Shown here: piece by piece, positions 37,269-45,655 of the stretch
Position numbering within the stretch: the first letter of the stretch is position 1
How the letters are laid out: each line of letters begins with the position of its first letter
DNA from: an uncultured Saprospiraceae bacterium
GTDB taxonomy: Bacteria > Bacteroidota > Bacteroidia > Chitinophagales > Saprospiraceae
Direction: 5' to 3'
Length of the DNA: 64,000 nucleotides
Assembly: GCA_937923485.1 (NCBI GenBank)
Contig: CALDUE010000011.1
Span: forward strand, 16,300 to 80,299
Notes under the pieces: model-generated
What the model saw: the letters and a program-made list of their open reading frames with translations, nothing else
Told to the model about the DNA's origin: nothing
Databases searched by the model: none
Translations under genes and position numbers: made by a program

Positions 37269-39366
37269 ATTTCCAAATACTTGGCCAGGCCGATATTTCT
37301 GCCGACAAAGTCTGATTGGGAGCAAAGGTAAATACCTGCTGTTTTCCACTCAATTCATTTACTTGTAGTGGGGTAGCTGAAAGACTTTTAGGGATCCAAG
37401 CTACCCATACCGTTTCACCAGAAGCTTTTTCAAGCTTATATATGTAACTATCCGATTGCTCGCTAACGATTTCTGTCACGCGATAGTCGGCTAGCTGGTC
37501 TACGAAAGCTTGAAGCGCAATCATGACTTCCTTGTCTTGTGCTCCAGTACTGACTTTACCGACAAGACCACTTTTAGAGAATAAGCCAGATCTTTCCGAA
37601 TTACCAAAAAAGTAATAATCAGCCCGTCGAATACCAAGCCGATTAGCGATCAGTATACTTCTTAAAGTATAGGCAGCGGCCTCCTCTGGGGATACACATT
37701 CTGAATGCGAACAATTGTCTCCCCCGCCAGCGGCATCGTATCCAAACTCAGTAAGATAGATTGGTAGTTGTGGAGCATTTGCATCTCGCCAACGTAATAT
37801 ATTATTAAGCTCGTTCCATTTATTAGCAGGATGCTCAGGATAGGTAGCTTGACGGTTTCCGATGCGATCATTTAAGAATGCATACGCATGAGCATTGAGG
37901 CCCTTAAGCTTTGGAAGGGTCTCAGGACTAATTCGGTTTCCGATATAATTCTTCCCGTTTCGGGTAGTTTCAACATGAGGATCGCAGGCCTGCAATGCGC
38001 ATGGTAGGACTGTACGTGATGAACCTTTGCCCGCTTCCGCAAAACCAGCAACCGCGCCATCAAGGATTAACTTATATGTGGAGGCAGAAAAACTCCAAGG
38101 TTCGTTGCCAATTTCTACGGTTCCTATGCTATCAGCAAAGTGTTGGGCAAAGTCCGCCGACCAAATGCGTGCTTGATTTTCTGGGTCACTCCATTCAACT
38201 TCGGCGTGGGTTGAAATTCTGACACTTGGATTTACTTCTAATGCCGCCTTTCTCCAATGGGTGTATTCTCTATCCCAATTCACCCATCCCTTTGCCTGTG
38301 TGCCATTGCCAGCCGCCATATTGGTATAATCTGCCACTTCACCAGGGGCTGATATATCCCAGTCAAGGTTGTGGTAGTTTCTTGCTTTCGCGAAAACAGC
38401 CGAAAAGCGTTTAGGCCCCAATGAGTCAGCAAGGCCATCACTATATCTTCCATATCCCCATCCCCAAAGACCGTTTATACCGAGCATTTCTTCAAAGGTC
38501 ATGGTAGGATCTACTTGCTCTGGGGTTTTGCCGAAAGGCCCATACTCATCATAGGCCCTAAGTTCCCAAACATTTACTTTGGCCCAATCTGCTGGCGCCA
38601 AAACTTGAACCACTCTGACTCCAAGCAACATCATTGGTGTATCTAATACTACTGGATATTCTCGAAAGGCTGCTGGATGCAATTGCTCAAGTAAGGTCCA
38701 GTTCAAGCCGTCTATAGTGCCTTCAAGGCGAGCTTCAATTGCTCCTGGAGAACCTGGCCAACTTCGGATCCAAACTTGTCCTACGCGCTCTGGATTCGAT
38801 GAAAGATATCCTACATATTCTTCAATGTTTTGTTTCATCGCTGCAACGTCAAACACTTGTGCGGTGTTCGTCACTGTTAGTTGAATACGACCATCGAATC
38901 CTTCGGGCAAGGTGTAGTGCCTCACCTTGTAATTGTCGGATCGAGTTAATGTTGCTAGCTCTGAGGTCGGACCTGAAGTTGGAAGCAGTTTTAGTGAAAG
39001 CTCGCCTCTAAGTCCTGCTTTGATAGAAATTCTACCGGCGTTTTTCCCCTTCAAATCGAAGAGGATCGTATCGCGCGACTGGACAATTTCCCCCGTATTC
39101 AAAAGTCCATCCGTGCTCCGATCTCCTGTAATTCCTTTGAGGAGATTTTGGGAGTCATTTGAGATGTAACCATGCGGTAAAGCTGCAGCGGATTGCCAAT
39201 GCGTATCGACATCGCGGTCAAAGGCACGATCCAAGACGGCTTGGTTGCTACTGCTGATAAATGTCGCTGACTCGGTATAGCTGGCGACGAGTCCAGCATC
39301 TGGATTAAACTGAGCAAGGCAGAAGTAACTACTGAAAGTCAGTAGGCCAAATAAGATAAAACGCAT
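37267..39366 (-). CDS. exported clan GH-A glycoside hydrolase with N-terminal discoidin-like region
   Basis: The 699-residue protein has a signal peptide (cleavage about residue 18, CLAQ). Residues 25-270 contain two beta-sandwich-like segments: TESATFISSSNQAVLDRAFDRDVDTHW, resembling F5/8 type C or discoidin sugar-binding modules, and a second similar unit. A (beta/alpha)8 domain follows. Glu422 in VEIGNEPW fits the clan GH-A acid/base (Asn-Glu-Pro), and Glu540 in PIYLTEFGYD fits the nucleophile. I cannot assign the GH family; GH5, GH39 or an unclassified family are possible. There is no T9SS sorting domain. The swapped repeat (38525) and a near copy (38384) lie inside. Confidence 0.78.
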   Translation of the reverse strand: MRFILFGLLTFSSYFCLAQFNPDAGLVASYTESATFISSSNQAVLDRAFDRDVDTHWQSAAALPHGYISNDSQNLLKGITGDRSTDGLLNTGEIVQSRDTILFDLKGKNAGRISIKAGLRGELSLKLLPTSGPTSELATLTRSDNYKVRHYTLPEGFDGRIQLTVTNTAQVFDVAAMKQNIEEYVGYLSSNPERVGQVWIRSWPGSPGAIEARLEGTIDGLNWTLLEQLHPAAFREYPVVLDTPMMLLGVRVVQVLAPADWAKVNVWELRAYDEYGPFGKTPEQVDPTMTFEEMLGINGLWGWGYGRYSDGLADSLGPKRFSAVFAKARNYHNLDWDISAPGEVADYTNMAAGNGTQAKGWVNWDREYTHWRKAALEVNPSVRISTHAEVEWSDPENQARIWSADFAQHFADSIGTVEIGNEPWSFSASTYKLILDGAVAGFAEAGKGSSRTVLPCALQACDPHVETTRNGKNYIGNRISPETLPKLKGLNAHAYAFLNDRIGNRQATYPEHPANKWNELNNILRWRDANAPQLPIYLTEFGYDAAGGGDNCSHSECVSPEEAAAYTLRSILIANRLGIRRADYYFFGNSERSGLFSKSGLVGKVSTGAQDKEVMIALQAFVDQLADYRVTEIVSEQSDSYIYKLEKASGETVWVAWIPKSLSATPLQVNELSGKQQVFTFAPNQTLSAEISAWPSIWK
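38525..38538 (+). repeat. swapped-pair form GTTTTGCCGAAAGG of the dispersed repeat
   Basis: In the glycosidase gene, read on its coding strand as P-F-G-K-T. Confidence 0.8.
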
Positions 39367-39418
39367 GTGTGTGTTGAGCTGATTCTGAACCTTTGCACAA
39401 GGAAAGATTGAGCCAATT

Positions 39419-39964
39419 TTAGCGCTGATTTAAAAAGCGCTCGGCGGCCAATAATCCAGCGACGGCTAGTGAATCACGGATCTCCCCACGAATGACCAGT
39501 TGTACAGCCTCGTTCAATGGAAGTTTCTTGATTTGAAAGACCTCGGTTTCTTCAGGAGCTGCTTCACCTTGGCTTAATTCTTCCGCCAAAAAGAGATAAG
39601 CTCGTTCGTCAGTAACGCTGTTGCTCAAATCCATTTCGAGCAATTTGGTCCATTTCTTTGCGGTTATTCCTGTCTCCTCGAGCAACTCACGTTTGGCGGC
39701 TTCTATAGGCGCCTCGCCTTTCGGTCCACCCCCTTCTGGAATTTCCCAAGAATAACTTTCAAGCGGATATCGCCACTGGCCGATGAGGGTTGTGTTGCCA
39801 TCTTCATCTAGCGTTACGATGCCGATGGCGAGATTTTCAAAACGCACTACACCATAAATACCAGGATTTCCAGCGGCATTGAGAACGTCATCATGATCGA
39901 CGGCTATCCACGGGTTTTCGTAGACACGTTTACGCTTTACAAGTTTCCATGGATTGCTCTCCAT
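39419..39964 (-). CDS. Nudix hydrolase, ADP-ribose pyrophosphatase-like
   Basis: A 181-residue protein with a canonical Nudix box (GGGPKGEAPIEAAKRELLEETGI; REL..EE..G spacing correct) preceded by QWRYPLESYSWEIPEG, which is typical of NudF/ADP-ribose pyrophosphatases. It should hydrolyse nucleoside diphosphate-linked compounds in the cytoplasm. It is the last gene of a four-gene run with no gap after the rhomboid gene. Confidence 0.93.
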   Translation of the reverse strand: MESNPWKLVKRKRVYENPWIAVDHDDVLNAAGNPGIYGVVRFENLAIGIVTLDEDGNTTLIGQWRYPLESYSWEIPEGGGPKGEAPIEAAKRELLEETGITAKKWTKLLEMDLSNSVTDERAYLFLAEELSQGEAAPEETEVFQIKKLPLNEAVQLVIRGEIRDSLAVAGLLAAERFLNQR

Positions 39965-40627
39965 TTAGAACGGGCGATTTGTGGTCAGCATTTCGATGAA
40001 ATGTCCGATAAGTCCAGGTCGCAATGCAATGAGCATAATTGGCATCGCGATCGCGCCATAAAAGTGAGCAGTGTGATCGATATTATCACCACCTTTTTTT
40101 GCAGCATATTGACTGTAGAATAAAAATGCGACTCCGGCAATTATGCTGTAAATTCCTATGATGCCGTATAAGTAAATTTTTTCCCAAGGCAAGTAAAGTA
40201 TATAGCAGAATGTAGCACCACTCACTGCGCCACTGGCACCTATGGCTCCGTAATGTGGATTGTCTTTGTGCTTTAGCAAAGTTGGAATATTTGCTATCAC
40301 AATTGTAAGGAGATAAAGCGCGAGGTAGACTAAAGGAGCGATAGCTGGGGCGAATGCATATTCACTAAATGAAGTGTAGTAGCCACTAATGGCTGCCTCT
40401 GTAAAACGACCAAACGAGTAAAAGACAAACATGTTGACCCCGAGATGAATCCAGCTGCCATGCACAAAGCCAGCAGTTATTAACCGATAATATTCACCAT
40501 TATTGGACTCTTGGTATGGACTGTGCTTTAATTTTTCGAATAACGCTCGATCATTAAAACAGAGGTAACTCACCAGTACGGTGATGCCCATGATTATGTA
40601 GGTAACGAAAAAGGGTTGATCAAACAT
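39965..40627 (-). CDS. rhomboid family intramembrane serine protease
   Basis: A 220-residue, six-helix membrane protein. The catalytic Ser132 lies in GASGAVSG and the catalytic His188 in DHTAHFYG. HLGVNMFVFY carries the HxxxN oxyanion motif of helix 2. It should cleave transmembrane substrates in the inner membrane; targets are unknown. It sits 2 bases after rlmH and directly abuts the Nudix gene. Confidence 0.93.
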   Translation of the reverse strand: MFDQPFFVTYIIMGITVLVSYLCFNDRALFEKLKHSPYQESNNGEYYRLITAGFVHGSWIHLGVNMFVFYSFGRFTEAAISGYYTSFSEYAFAPAIAPLVYLALYLLTIVIANIPTLLKHKDNPHYGAIGASGAVSGATFCYILYLPWEKIYLYGIIGIYSIIAGVAFLFYSQYAAKKGGDNIDHTAHFYGAIAMPIMLIALRPGLIGHFIEMLTTNRPF

Positions 40628-40629
40628 TA

Positions 40630-41103
40630 TTAGTCGTTGTGGTAGGGTAGTCCGCGCAAGATGGTATATCCCCGGTAAAGTTGCTCTAAAGCCATGACTC
40701 TTATGACCTGATGTGAAAAGGTCATGTCGCTGAGTCGCACTTTTCCATTAGCTCGGGAATATAAGCTTTCGCCAAAACCAAACGCGCCACCGATCAGAAA
40801 GATGATTTTAGATCCGCCTCGATGTTGTAGCTTTTCTAAATGGTTTGAGAAGGCTCTGGAGGTATAGGTTTTTCCTTTTTCATCGAAGAGGTGCAGTTGA
40901 TCGCTTGGCTTAAGTTTGTCCAAGAGGTAAGACTCTTCGAGAGATTTAATCTGCTCGGGACTAGGTCTTTTTGGCAGCTTAGGCCCTGGCCATTCGACGT
41001 ATTCAAAAGGCGTTAGGTGGGGAAGGCGCTCGGTAAACTGAGCGATTCCTTGCTTTAACCAAGGTGTCTTGGTTTTGCCGAGTGTCCACAATTCTACGGT
41101 CAC
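40630..41103 (-). CDS. rlmH: 23S rRNA pseudouridine-1915 N3-methyltransferase
   Basis: A 157-residue SPOUT methyltransferase acting on helix 69 of 23S rRNA in assembled ribosomes. LFDEKGKTYTSRAFS, the SAM-binding knot FLIGGAFGFGESLY, MTFSHQVIRVMALEQLYRGYTILRGLPYH and the C-terminal PYH.. are diagnostic. It starts at GTG overlapping the upstream gene's TGA (GTGA). An exact dispersed 14-mer codes for part of the knot loop, F-G-E-S. Confidence 0.96.
   Translation of the reverse strand: MTVELWTLGKTKTPWLKQGIAQFTERLPHLTPFEYVEWPGPKLPKRPSPEQIKSLEESYLLDKLKPSDQLHLFDEKGKTYTSRAFSNHLEKLQHRGGSKIIFLIGGAFGFGESLYSRANGKVRLSDMTFSHQVIRVMALEQLYRGYTILRGLPYHND
40765..40778 (-). repeat. dispersed 14-mer GTTTTGGCGAAAGC, exact copy
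   Basis: Exact copy in rlmH, read as F-G-E-S in the SAM-binding loop. Confidence 0.9.
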
Positions 41104-42776
41104 AGCAGCGCAGCGTCTAAAGCGTCTAGTAGTGCATTTCGCTGCTTGAAGTCCTTCCGAATTCGGGCAACGAGTGTACTAGTAATGTCTCTGCGCGACC
41201 TTCTTGCGACATCGTCCAGAAGACTAGCAACCCATATTGCAGGGCCTTTGCCGAATCGATTGGATAGGTATTCTCTCAATTTGGTTTCAAGCAATAGCTG
41301 AAAGTCTTCAACTTCTAGCTTTCCAACCAAACGGGGAATCATTTGCTTGATAAGAACATCTGAATCGCTTCGATAGAGAAGTTTTTCGAGTGCCTCGTAA
41401 TCTTCAAGCCTGTAAAGAAGCTCTGCACGTAAGGTGTATTTCACATCCGCGTGAAGCTTGGATTCTACTACTTCGGTGAGGCATGCTTGCAGTGTTTTTC
41501 GTGCAAGATTATCATCTAATTCGTCAATAGAAGGAAGAATGGCTTCTAGCTCTCCTGTAGCTACCAAAACGGCAGGAGCATGTTCTAGGACCAGTTCTAA
41601 TTTCTTCGCAGGTATTGCACTTGCGAGTAAAAATTGACGGAGACGCAGGGCGTCCTCTGATTTGCTTTGGTGCTTGAGCGCTGCTCCGGCGAGTTTGACT
41701 GCACGGCGAAAATTAGACTTAGAGATTTCGGTTTGTAATGCCGCTAAAACCAAGCGTGGTTGATCTAGATGGTCAATAAGAAGTCTTTCGGCTTCTTCAT
41801 TTAAATCATGTCGATAGTAAAGTTGCATCAACGCTTCGATTCTACTTTCACTGACGCCGTAGGTTTCGTTAGCTTCTAGAATTTCAGCTTTCGTTTCTTC
41901 CATTGATTCACCAAGGAGTTCTCCGAGTTCATAAAGCGGAAGGTCCATCTGGTTTCTGAAGTAGGCTCCTCGCTGTCTTTCTTCTTCGAGCCAAGATTCG
42001 ATTCGTTCGAGGATGACAGGTGGTGGATTGGATTGAACAACCTGGCTCAATTCAGTAATACAAGTTTTGACGTAAGTCTTGATATCAAGCCCTATGCGAT
42101 CTGCCTTCCCGATAACTACGACAAGCTTTGGTATCAGCGTGGTATTTAATTCGAAGATGTCTAAGAAAGCCTTGTCGGCCAACCATCTCTTCCGTTGCTC
42201 TTCAAATTGATGGAGCGCATCGGTAACACGCTTTGCTTGTCTCGGTGAAAAGTGATCGCTCGTCCTTTTAAAAAGCTTTGTCAATACTTGTTCAAAACGA
42301 TTACTAAGAGGCAGCGCTTCCGCAAAACGAACTTTGAGATCAAGGGCGAAATCGCTATGCTTCCGCGCGTAATCTTGAACGAATGCTCTGAGTTCGTGAT
42401 CCTCAATCGAGTTGAGGAGTTTCTTCATGCTCAGCTGTGTACGTCGAGGAGCTGAGTGCTTTTTTGCTTTGGGTTGTTTCCGCAGGTGTACGACGGCTGC
42501 GAGTGCAGCGAAATGCGCACATTGTTCGCGGGTTTCGAAGTCAGGACAATCACAACGATAGTCTTTAATTTTCCGACCAGTGAGTTGGATCTCGGTCTCG
42601 TAGGTATCTCCTTTAACTGTCCACAGTCCGTTCGCGTGATCTACAACTTGAAAATTGTCACTATCTCGCAGCGTCTGTCCACCAACAACAGCATCGTCAG
42701 CCAGAGACTCGATGACCTCGTTGATGCCGACTCGGGCAAAAGGTCTAGTATATTGAGATTTTCGGCCTAAAGACAT
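41100..42776 (-). CDS. SWIM zinc-finger protein with helical repeats
   Basis: The 558-residue soluble protein opens with a beta domain (TYETEIQLTGRKIKDYRCDCP) and a SWIM zinc finger, Cys75-x-Cys77-x8-Cys86-x-His88. The remaining 450 residues are helical and repeat-like (RLLIDHLDQPRLVLAALQTE, RAVKLAGAALKHQSKSEDAL), suggesting a TPR-like solenoid. SWIM domains bind DNA or protein and often accompany SWI/SNF ATPases, but no helicase is adjacent. Function unknown. It is the first gene of the SWIM-rlmH-rhomboid-Nudix run and overlaps rlmH by 4 bases. Confidence 0.85.
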   Translation of the reverse strand: MSLGRKSQYTRPFARVGINEVIESLADDAVVGGQTLRDSDNFQVVDHANGLWTVKGDTYETEIQLTGRKIKDYRCDCPDFETREQCAHFAALAAVVHLRKQPKAKKHSAPRRTQLSMKKLLNSIEDHELRAFVQDYARKHSDFALDLKVRFAEALPLSNRFEQVLTKLFKRTSDHFSPRQAKRVTDALHQFEEQRKRWLADKAFLDIFELNTTLIPKLVVVIGKADRIGLDIKTYVKTCITELSQVVQSNPPPVILERIESWLEEERQRGAYFRNQMDLPLYELGELLGESMEETKAEILEANETYGVSESRIEALMQLYYRHDLNEEAERLLIDHLDQPRLVLAALQTEISKSNFRRAVKLAGAALKHQSKSEDALRLRQFLLASAIPAKKLELVLEHAPAVLVATGELEAILPSIDELDDNLARKTLQACLTEVVESKLHADVKYTLRAELLYRLEDYEALEKLLYRSDSDVLIKQMIPRLVGKLEVEDFQLLLETKLREYLSNRFGKGPAIWVASLLDDVARRSRRDITSTLVARIRKDFKQRNALLDALDAALL

Positions 42777-42892
42777 GTAGGTGTAATGTTACGCAAGCGT
42801 GGGTGTTGCGTTTCGTCAATACAGAAAATCGAACTCAAATTATGAATTCTGGTTCCTATGATAATGACAAGCACAAGCTGTAAACTTACACC

Positions 42893-43399
42893 ATGAAGCA
42901 CATACTATTTGTAAGGCATGCTAAAAGTGACTGGTCTGATGGTACTTTATCTGATTTTGATAGGCCATTAAACCGTCGTGGAAAGCATGATGCCCCTCTG
43001 ATGGCTAAGCACTTAAAGAAAATAGGGTGTGTTCCTACTTTTATTTTAAGTAGTCCAGCAAAGCGGGCATTCTCAACCGCTAAATTGTTTGCTAAAGAAT
43101 TTGGTATCGATAAATCTGCTATCAAAACTGATGAAATACTTTATGAATCGTTTACTGCTCAGCTTATTGGAGCCGTAGCACAGCTACCAGACGACCATGA
43201 TATAGCTGCAATTTTCTCTCATAATCCAGCTACGACGAGTGCAATCGCCCAGTTTTCGGATGATTACATCGGTAATGTGCCAACTTGTGGGATTGGTGTG
43301 ATTAGCTTTGAAGGAACCGAGTGGGCTGCGCTCACGCCTGCCAATGCAAAACTTTCGAAGTTGCTCATTCCTAAACAAGTCCTGGATGAATATCAATAG
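42893..43399 (+). CDS. sixA: SixA-like phosphohistidine phosphatase
   Basis: A 168-residue member of the histidine phosphatase superfamily. The RHAKS motif near residue 8 carries the catalytic phosphohistidine, with NRRGKHDAP, SSPAKRAFSTA and the second His in FSHNPATT. SixA dephosphorylates phosphohistidine in signalling proteins of E. coli. The Bacteroidota homologues are less characterised. It overlaps the following lipoprotein gene by 14 bases. Confidence 0.92.
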   Translation: MKHILFVRHAKSDWSDGTLSDFDRPLNRRGKHDAPLMAKHLKKIGCVPTFILSSPAKRAFSTAKLFAKEFGIDKSAIKTDEILYESFTAQLIGAVAQLPDDHDIAAIFSHNPATTSAIAQFSDDYIGNVPTCGIGVISFEGTEWAALTPANAKLSKLLIPKQVLDEYQ

Positions 43400-43751
43400 T
43401 GGGTTACTTAAATTGCTTTTTTCGGCATTAATCGGCCTTAGCGTGATTGCTTGCAGTGATTCGAATACTCAGGTCACAGTGGACGACAAAGATGTTGATC
43501 TACTCGTGGATGCAATGTTGTTGGAGGCCGCACTTCAGGATTTTAGCGGTGCTAAAAGAGATAGCTTGTCTAGAGTGAATTACGAATTGCTTTATGAACG
43601 CCATGGGATAGATGAGTCAGATCTTGAGGATTTGCGACATCGATTTAGCCAGAATCCTGAAAAGTGGGCCATCGCCGCGGATTCTGTGGCAAACCGACTA
43701 AAACGAGGCCGTTCAGATTTTGATTCACTTCTTAACCCTGAGTTAAACTAG
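43386..43751 (+). CDS. DUF4296 lipoprotein
   Basis: ATG 43386 gives 121 residues with a lipobox (GLSVIAC, Cys23) and a short helical domain (LLVDAMLLEAALQDF, then YELLYERHGIDESDLEDLRHRFSQNPEKW). This is the DUF4296 pattern found only in Bacteroidota. An upstream start at 43308 would lie inside sixA. Function unknown. It overlaps sixA's last codons and precedes the response-regulator gene by 44 bases. Confidence 0.88.
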   Translation: MNINSGLLKLLFSALIGLSVIACSDSNTQVTVDDKDVDLLVDAMLLEAALQDFSGAKRDSLSRVNYELLYERHGIDESDLEDLRHRFSQNPEKWAIAADSVANRLKRGRSDFDSLLNPELN

Positions 43752-43768
43752 ACGTAAAGACTTAGGGA

Positions 43769-43776
43769 TACATTTG
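43769..43776 (+). promoter_or_regulatory. candidate -7 element of the two-component operon
   Basis: TACATTTG matches TAnnTTTG and ends 19 bases before the response-regulator ATG. No clear -33 TTTG is seen. Confidence 0.4.
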
Positions 43777-43795
43777 CGGCTAACAACTTGCTCTA

Positions 43796-44476
43796 ATGGC
43801 CAACACGAAAATACTTATAGTAGACGACGAGCCGGACATACTCGAGTTTCTACAATATAACCTAGAGAAGGAAGGCTACGAAGTCTTTGTAGCAGATAAT
43901 GGAGCAACAGGACTTGAAGAGGCAAAGCGCATACTTCCTGAGCTGATTATTCTTGACATCATGATGCCTGAAATGGATGGCGTTGAAGTATGCCGTAGAC
44001 TCAGAAGTGACTCGCAGTTTGATAACACGATCATTACATTTTTGACAGCTAGGCAAGAGGATTATTCTCAAATTGCAGCCCTTGAACAAGGCGGGGATGA
44101 TTACATCTCTAAGCCAATTAAGCCACGAATTCTTGTTGCACGTATCAATGCGATGCTCAGACGTAGGCAGGCTTCGGGTTCTGCGATGGGTAATATGATT
44201 GAAGTCGACGATATGCGAATCGATCTTGAAGGCATGACCATTGATAAGTCTGGTAGCCGAATAGAATTGCCACGCAAAGAATTTGAACTGCTACAACTCT
44301 TGCTCAGTAAGCCAGGAAAAGTATTTTCTCGCGATGAGATTTACCGAAAGGTATGGGGTTCAGATGTAATTGTTGGTAATCGTACCATTGATGTACATAT
44401 CCGAAAACTTAGAGAAAAGCTTGGAGATCACTATATCAAAACCGTGAAAGGTATCGGCTATAAATTTGATTTTTAA
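43796..44476 (+). CDS. OmpR/PhoB-family response regulator
   Basis: A 226-residue protein. The receiver domain has the acidic pair Asp10-Asp11, phosphoacceptor Asp54 (ILDIMMPEMDG) and the conserved Lys in YISKPIKPR. A winged-helix DNA-binding domain follows (LPRKEFELLQLLLSKPGKVFSRDEIYRKVWG, HIRKLREKLG, TVKGIGYKF). It sits 3 bases before its histidine kinase. PhoB/PhoR-like, but the stimulus is not visible and no pho genes are adjacent. Confidence 0.96.
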   Translation: MANTKILIVDDEPDILEFLQYNLEKEGYEVFVADNGATGLEEAKRILPELIILDIMMPEMDGVEVCRRLRSDSQFDNTIITFLTARQEDYSQIAALEQGGDDYISKPIKPRILVARINAMLRRRQASGSAMGNMIEVDDMRIDLEGMTIDKSGSRIELPRKEFELLQLLLSKPGKVFSRDEIYRKVWGSDVIVGNRTIDVHIRKLREKLGDHYIKTVKGIGYKFDF

Positions 44477-44479
44477 GGT

Positions 44480-45559
44480 ATGTCACTAGCCACAATTAGT
44501 TCAGATCCGAGCAAGTCAAAAAACCCGACGCCGCAGCAGATTGCTTTTTTTGCAGCTGGGGTAAGTTCAGTTTTTGTAGGGCTGTTCTGCCTTGTACTAG
44601 CCTTGTTTGGAGAGATGCCTATATGGGCTGGGGCTCTCTGCGCATTGATCACACTTGTTGTTGGGTATGTTGTCTTTTTACAGTATTTAAAAAGATATAT
44701 TTACCGAAAAATAAAGCTGGTATATAAAACAATTCATCAGCACAAGTTGACGCCCGAAGAGAAGTCTAATTCTGTAAATGTTAGGGAAGATATTATTGAG
44801 CAAGTAGAAGAAGATGTTTCTACTTGGATCCAAGAACAAAATTTGCAAATCGCTGAGCTTAAGCGTTTTGATGAGTACAGACAACGGTTTCTCGGCGATA
44901 TTTCTCACGAATTAAAAACACCAATTTTCAACGTGCAAGGGTATTTGGAGACCTTGCTCGATGGGGCCTTAGAAGACGAAAAAGTTAGGAGAAGGTACAT
45001 TGAGAAGGCGGCGAAAAACGTTGAACGTCTCAATACGATTGTGGAAGACTTAGAAAGCATCTCACGCCTTGAAAACGGCAAGGAGATATTGGACATGCAG
45101 GTTTTTGGCATTCTTGATTTAGTCAATGAAGTGTTTGACGAACTTGAGATGAAAGCGCAACAAAAAGGTATCCAGCTACAGATTAAGCCCGGAGCTACTA
45201 CTAATTTTCCTGTATTGGCAGACCGTGAGAATATTCGACAAGTTTTGATCAACTTGGTCAATAACTCGATTAAATATGGGAAAGAGAAAGGGACGAGTAA
45301 AGTTGCTTTTTACGACATGGATAAAAACGTATTGATCGAAGTTGCTGATGATGGAATTGGGATACGCGAGGACCATATGCCCCGGATTTTTGAGCGTTTT
45401 TACCGTATTGATAAATCTAGAAGTCGTCAGGCGGGAGGTTCAGGACTAGGGCTCTCTATCGTAAAGCACATTATCGAGGCGCACGAGCAGACGATTAATG
45501 TCCGAAGTTCGGCTGAACTGGGAAGCACTTTCGGGTTCACGTTGGCTAAGGCAAAGTAG
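44480..45559 (+). CDS. sensor histidine kinase, PhoR-like
   Basis: The 359-residue protein has two transmembrane helices (about 22-44 and 46-69) with almost no periplasmic loop, so it senses within the membrane or in the cytoplasm. A short coiled linker leads to the HisKA domain with His143 (GDISHELKTP). The HATPase domain follows with the N box (NLVNNSIKYG), DDGIGI and GSGLGLSIVKHI. It lacks the PAS domain of classical PhoR. It is cotranscribed with the response regulator. Confidence 0.96.
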   Translation: MSLATISSDPSKSKNPTPQQIAFFAAGVSSVFVGLFCLVLALFGEMPIWAGALCALITLVVGYVVFLQYLKRYIYRKIKLVYKTIHQHKLTPEEKSNSVNVREDIIEQVEEDVSTWIQEQNLQIAELKRFDEYRQRFLGDISHELKTPIFNVQGYLETLLDGALEDEKVRRRYIEKAAKNVERLNTIVEDLESISRLENGKEILDMQVFGILDLVNEVFDELEMKAQQKGIQLQIKPGATTNFPVLADRENIRQVLINLVNNSIKYGKEKGTSKVAFYDMDKNVLIEVADDGIGIREDHMPRIFERFYRIDKSRSRQAGGSGLGLSIVKHIIEAHEQTINVRSSAELGSTFGFTLAKAK

Positions 45560-45638
45560 GTTGGCAGTCAACAGGCTCTAGGATTTCTTAAAACTATCAA
45601 GGGCTTGTCAATTCGGCAGATTGGTAGTTGCTATTTCC

Positions 45639-45646
45639 TACCTTTG
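45639..45646 (+). promoter_or_regulatory. candidate -7 element of the ABC-F gene
   Basis: TACCTTTG, identical to the argS element, ends 9 bases before ATG 45656 and implies a leaderless or near-leaderless mRNA. Confidence 0.45.
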
Positions 45647-45655
45647 CGGCCGCTT

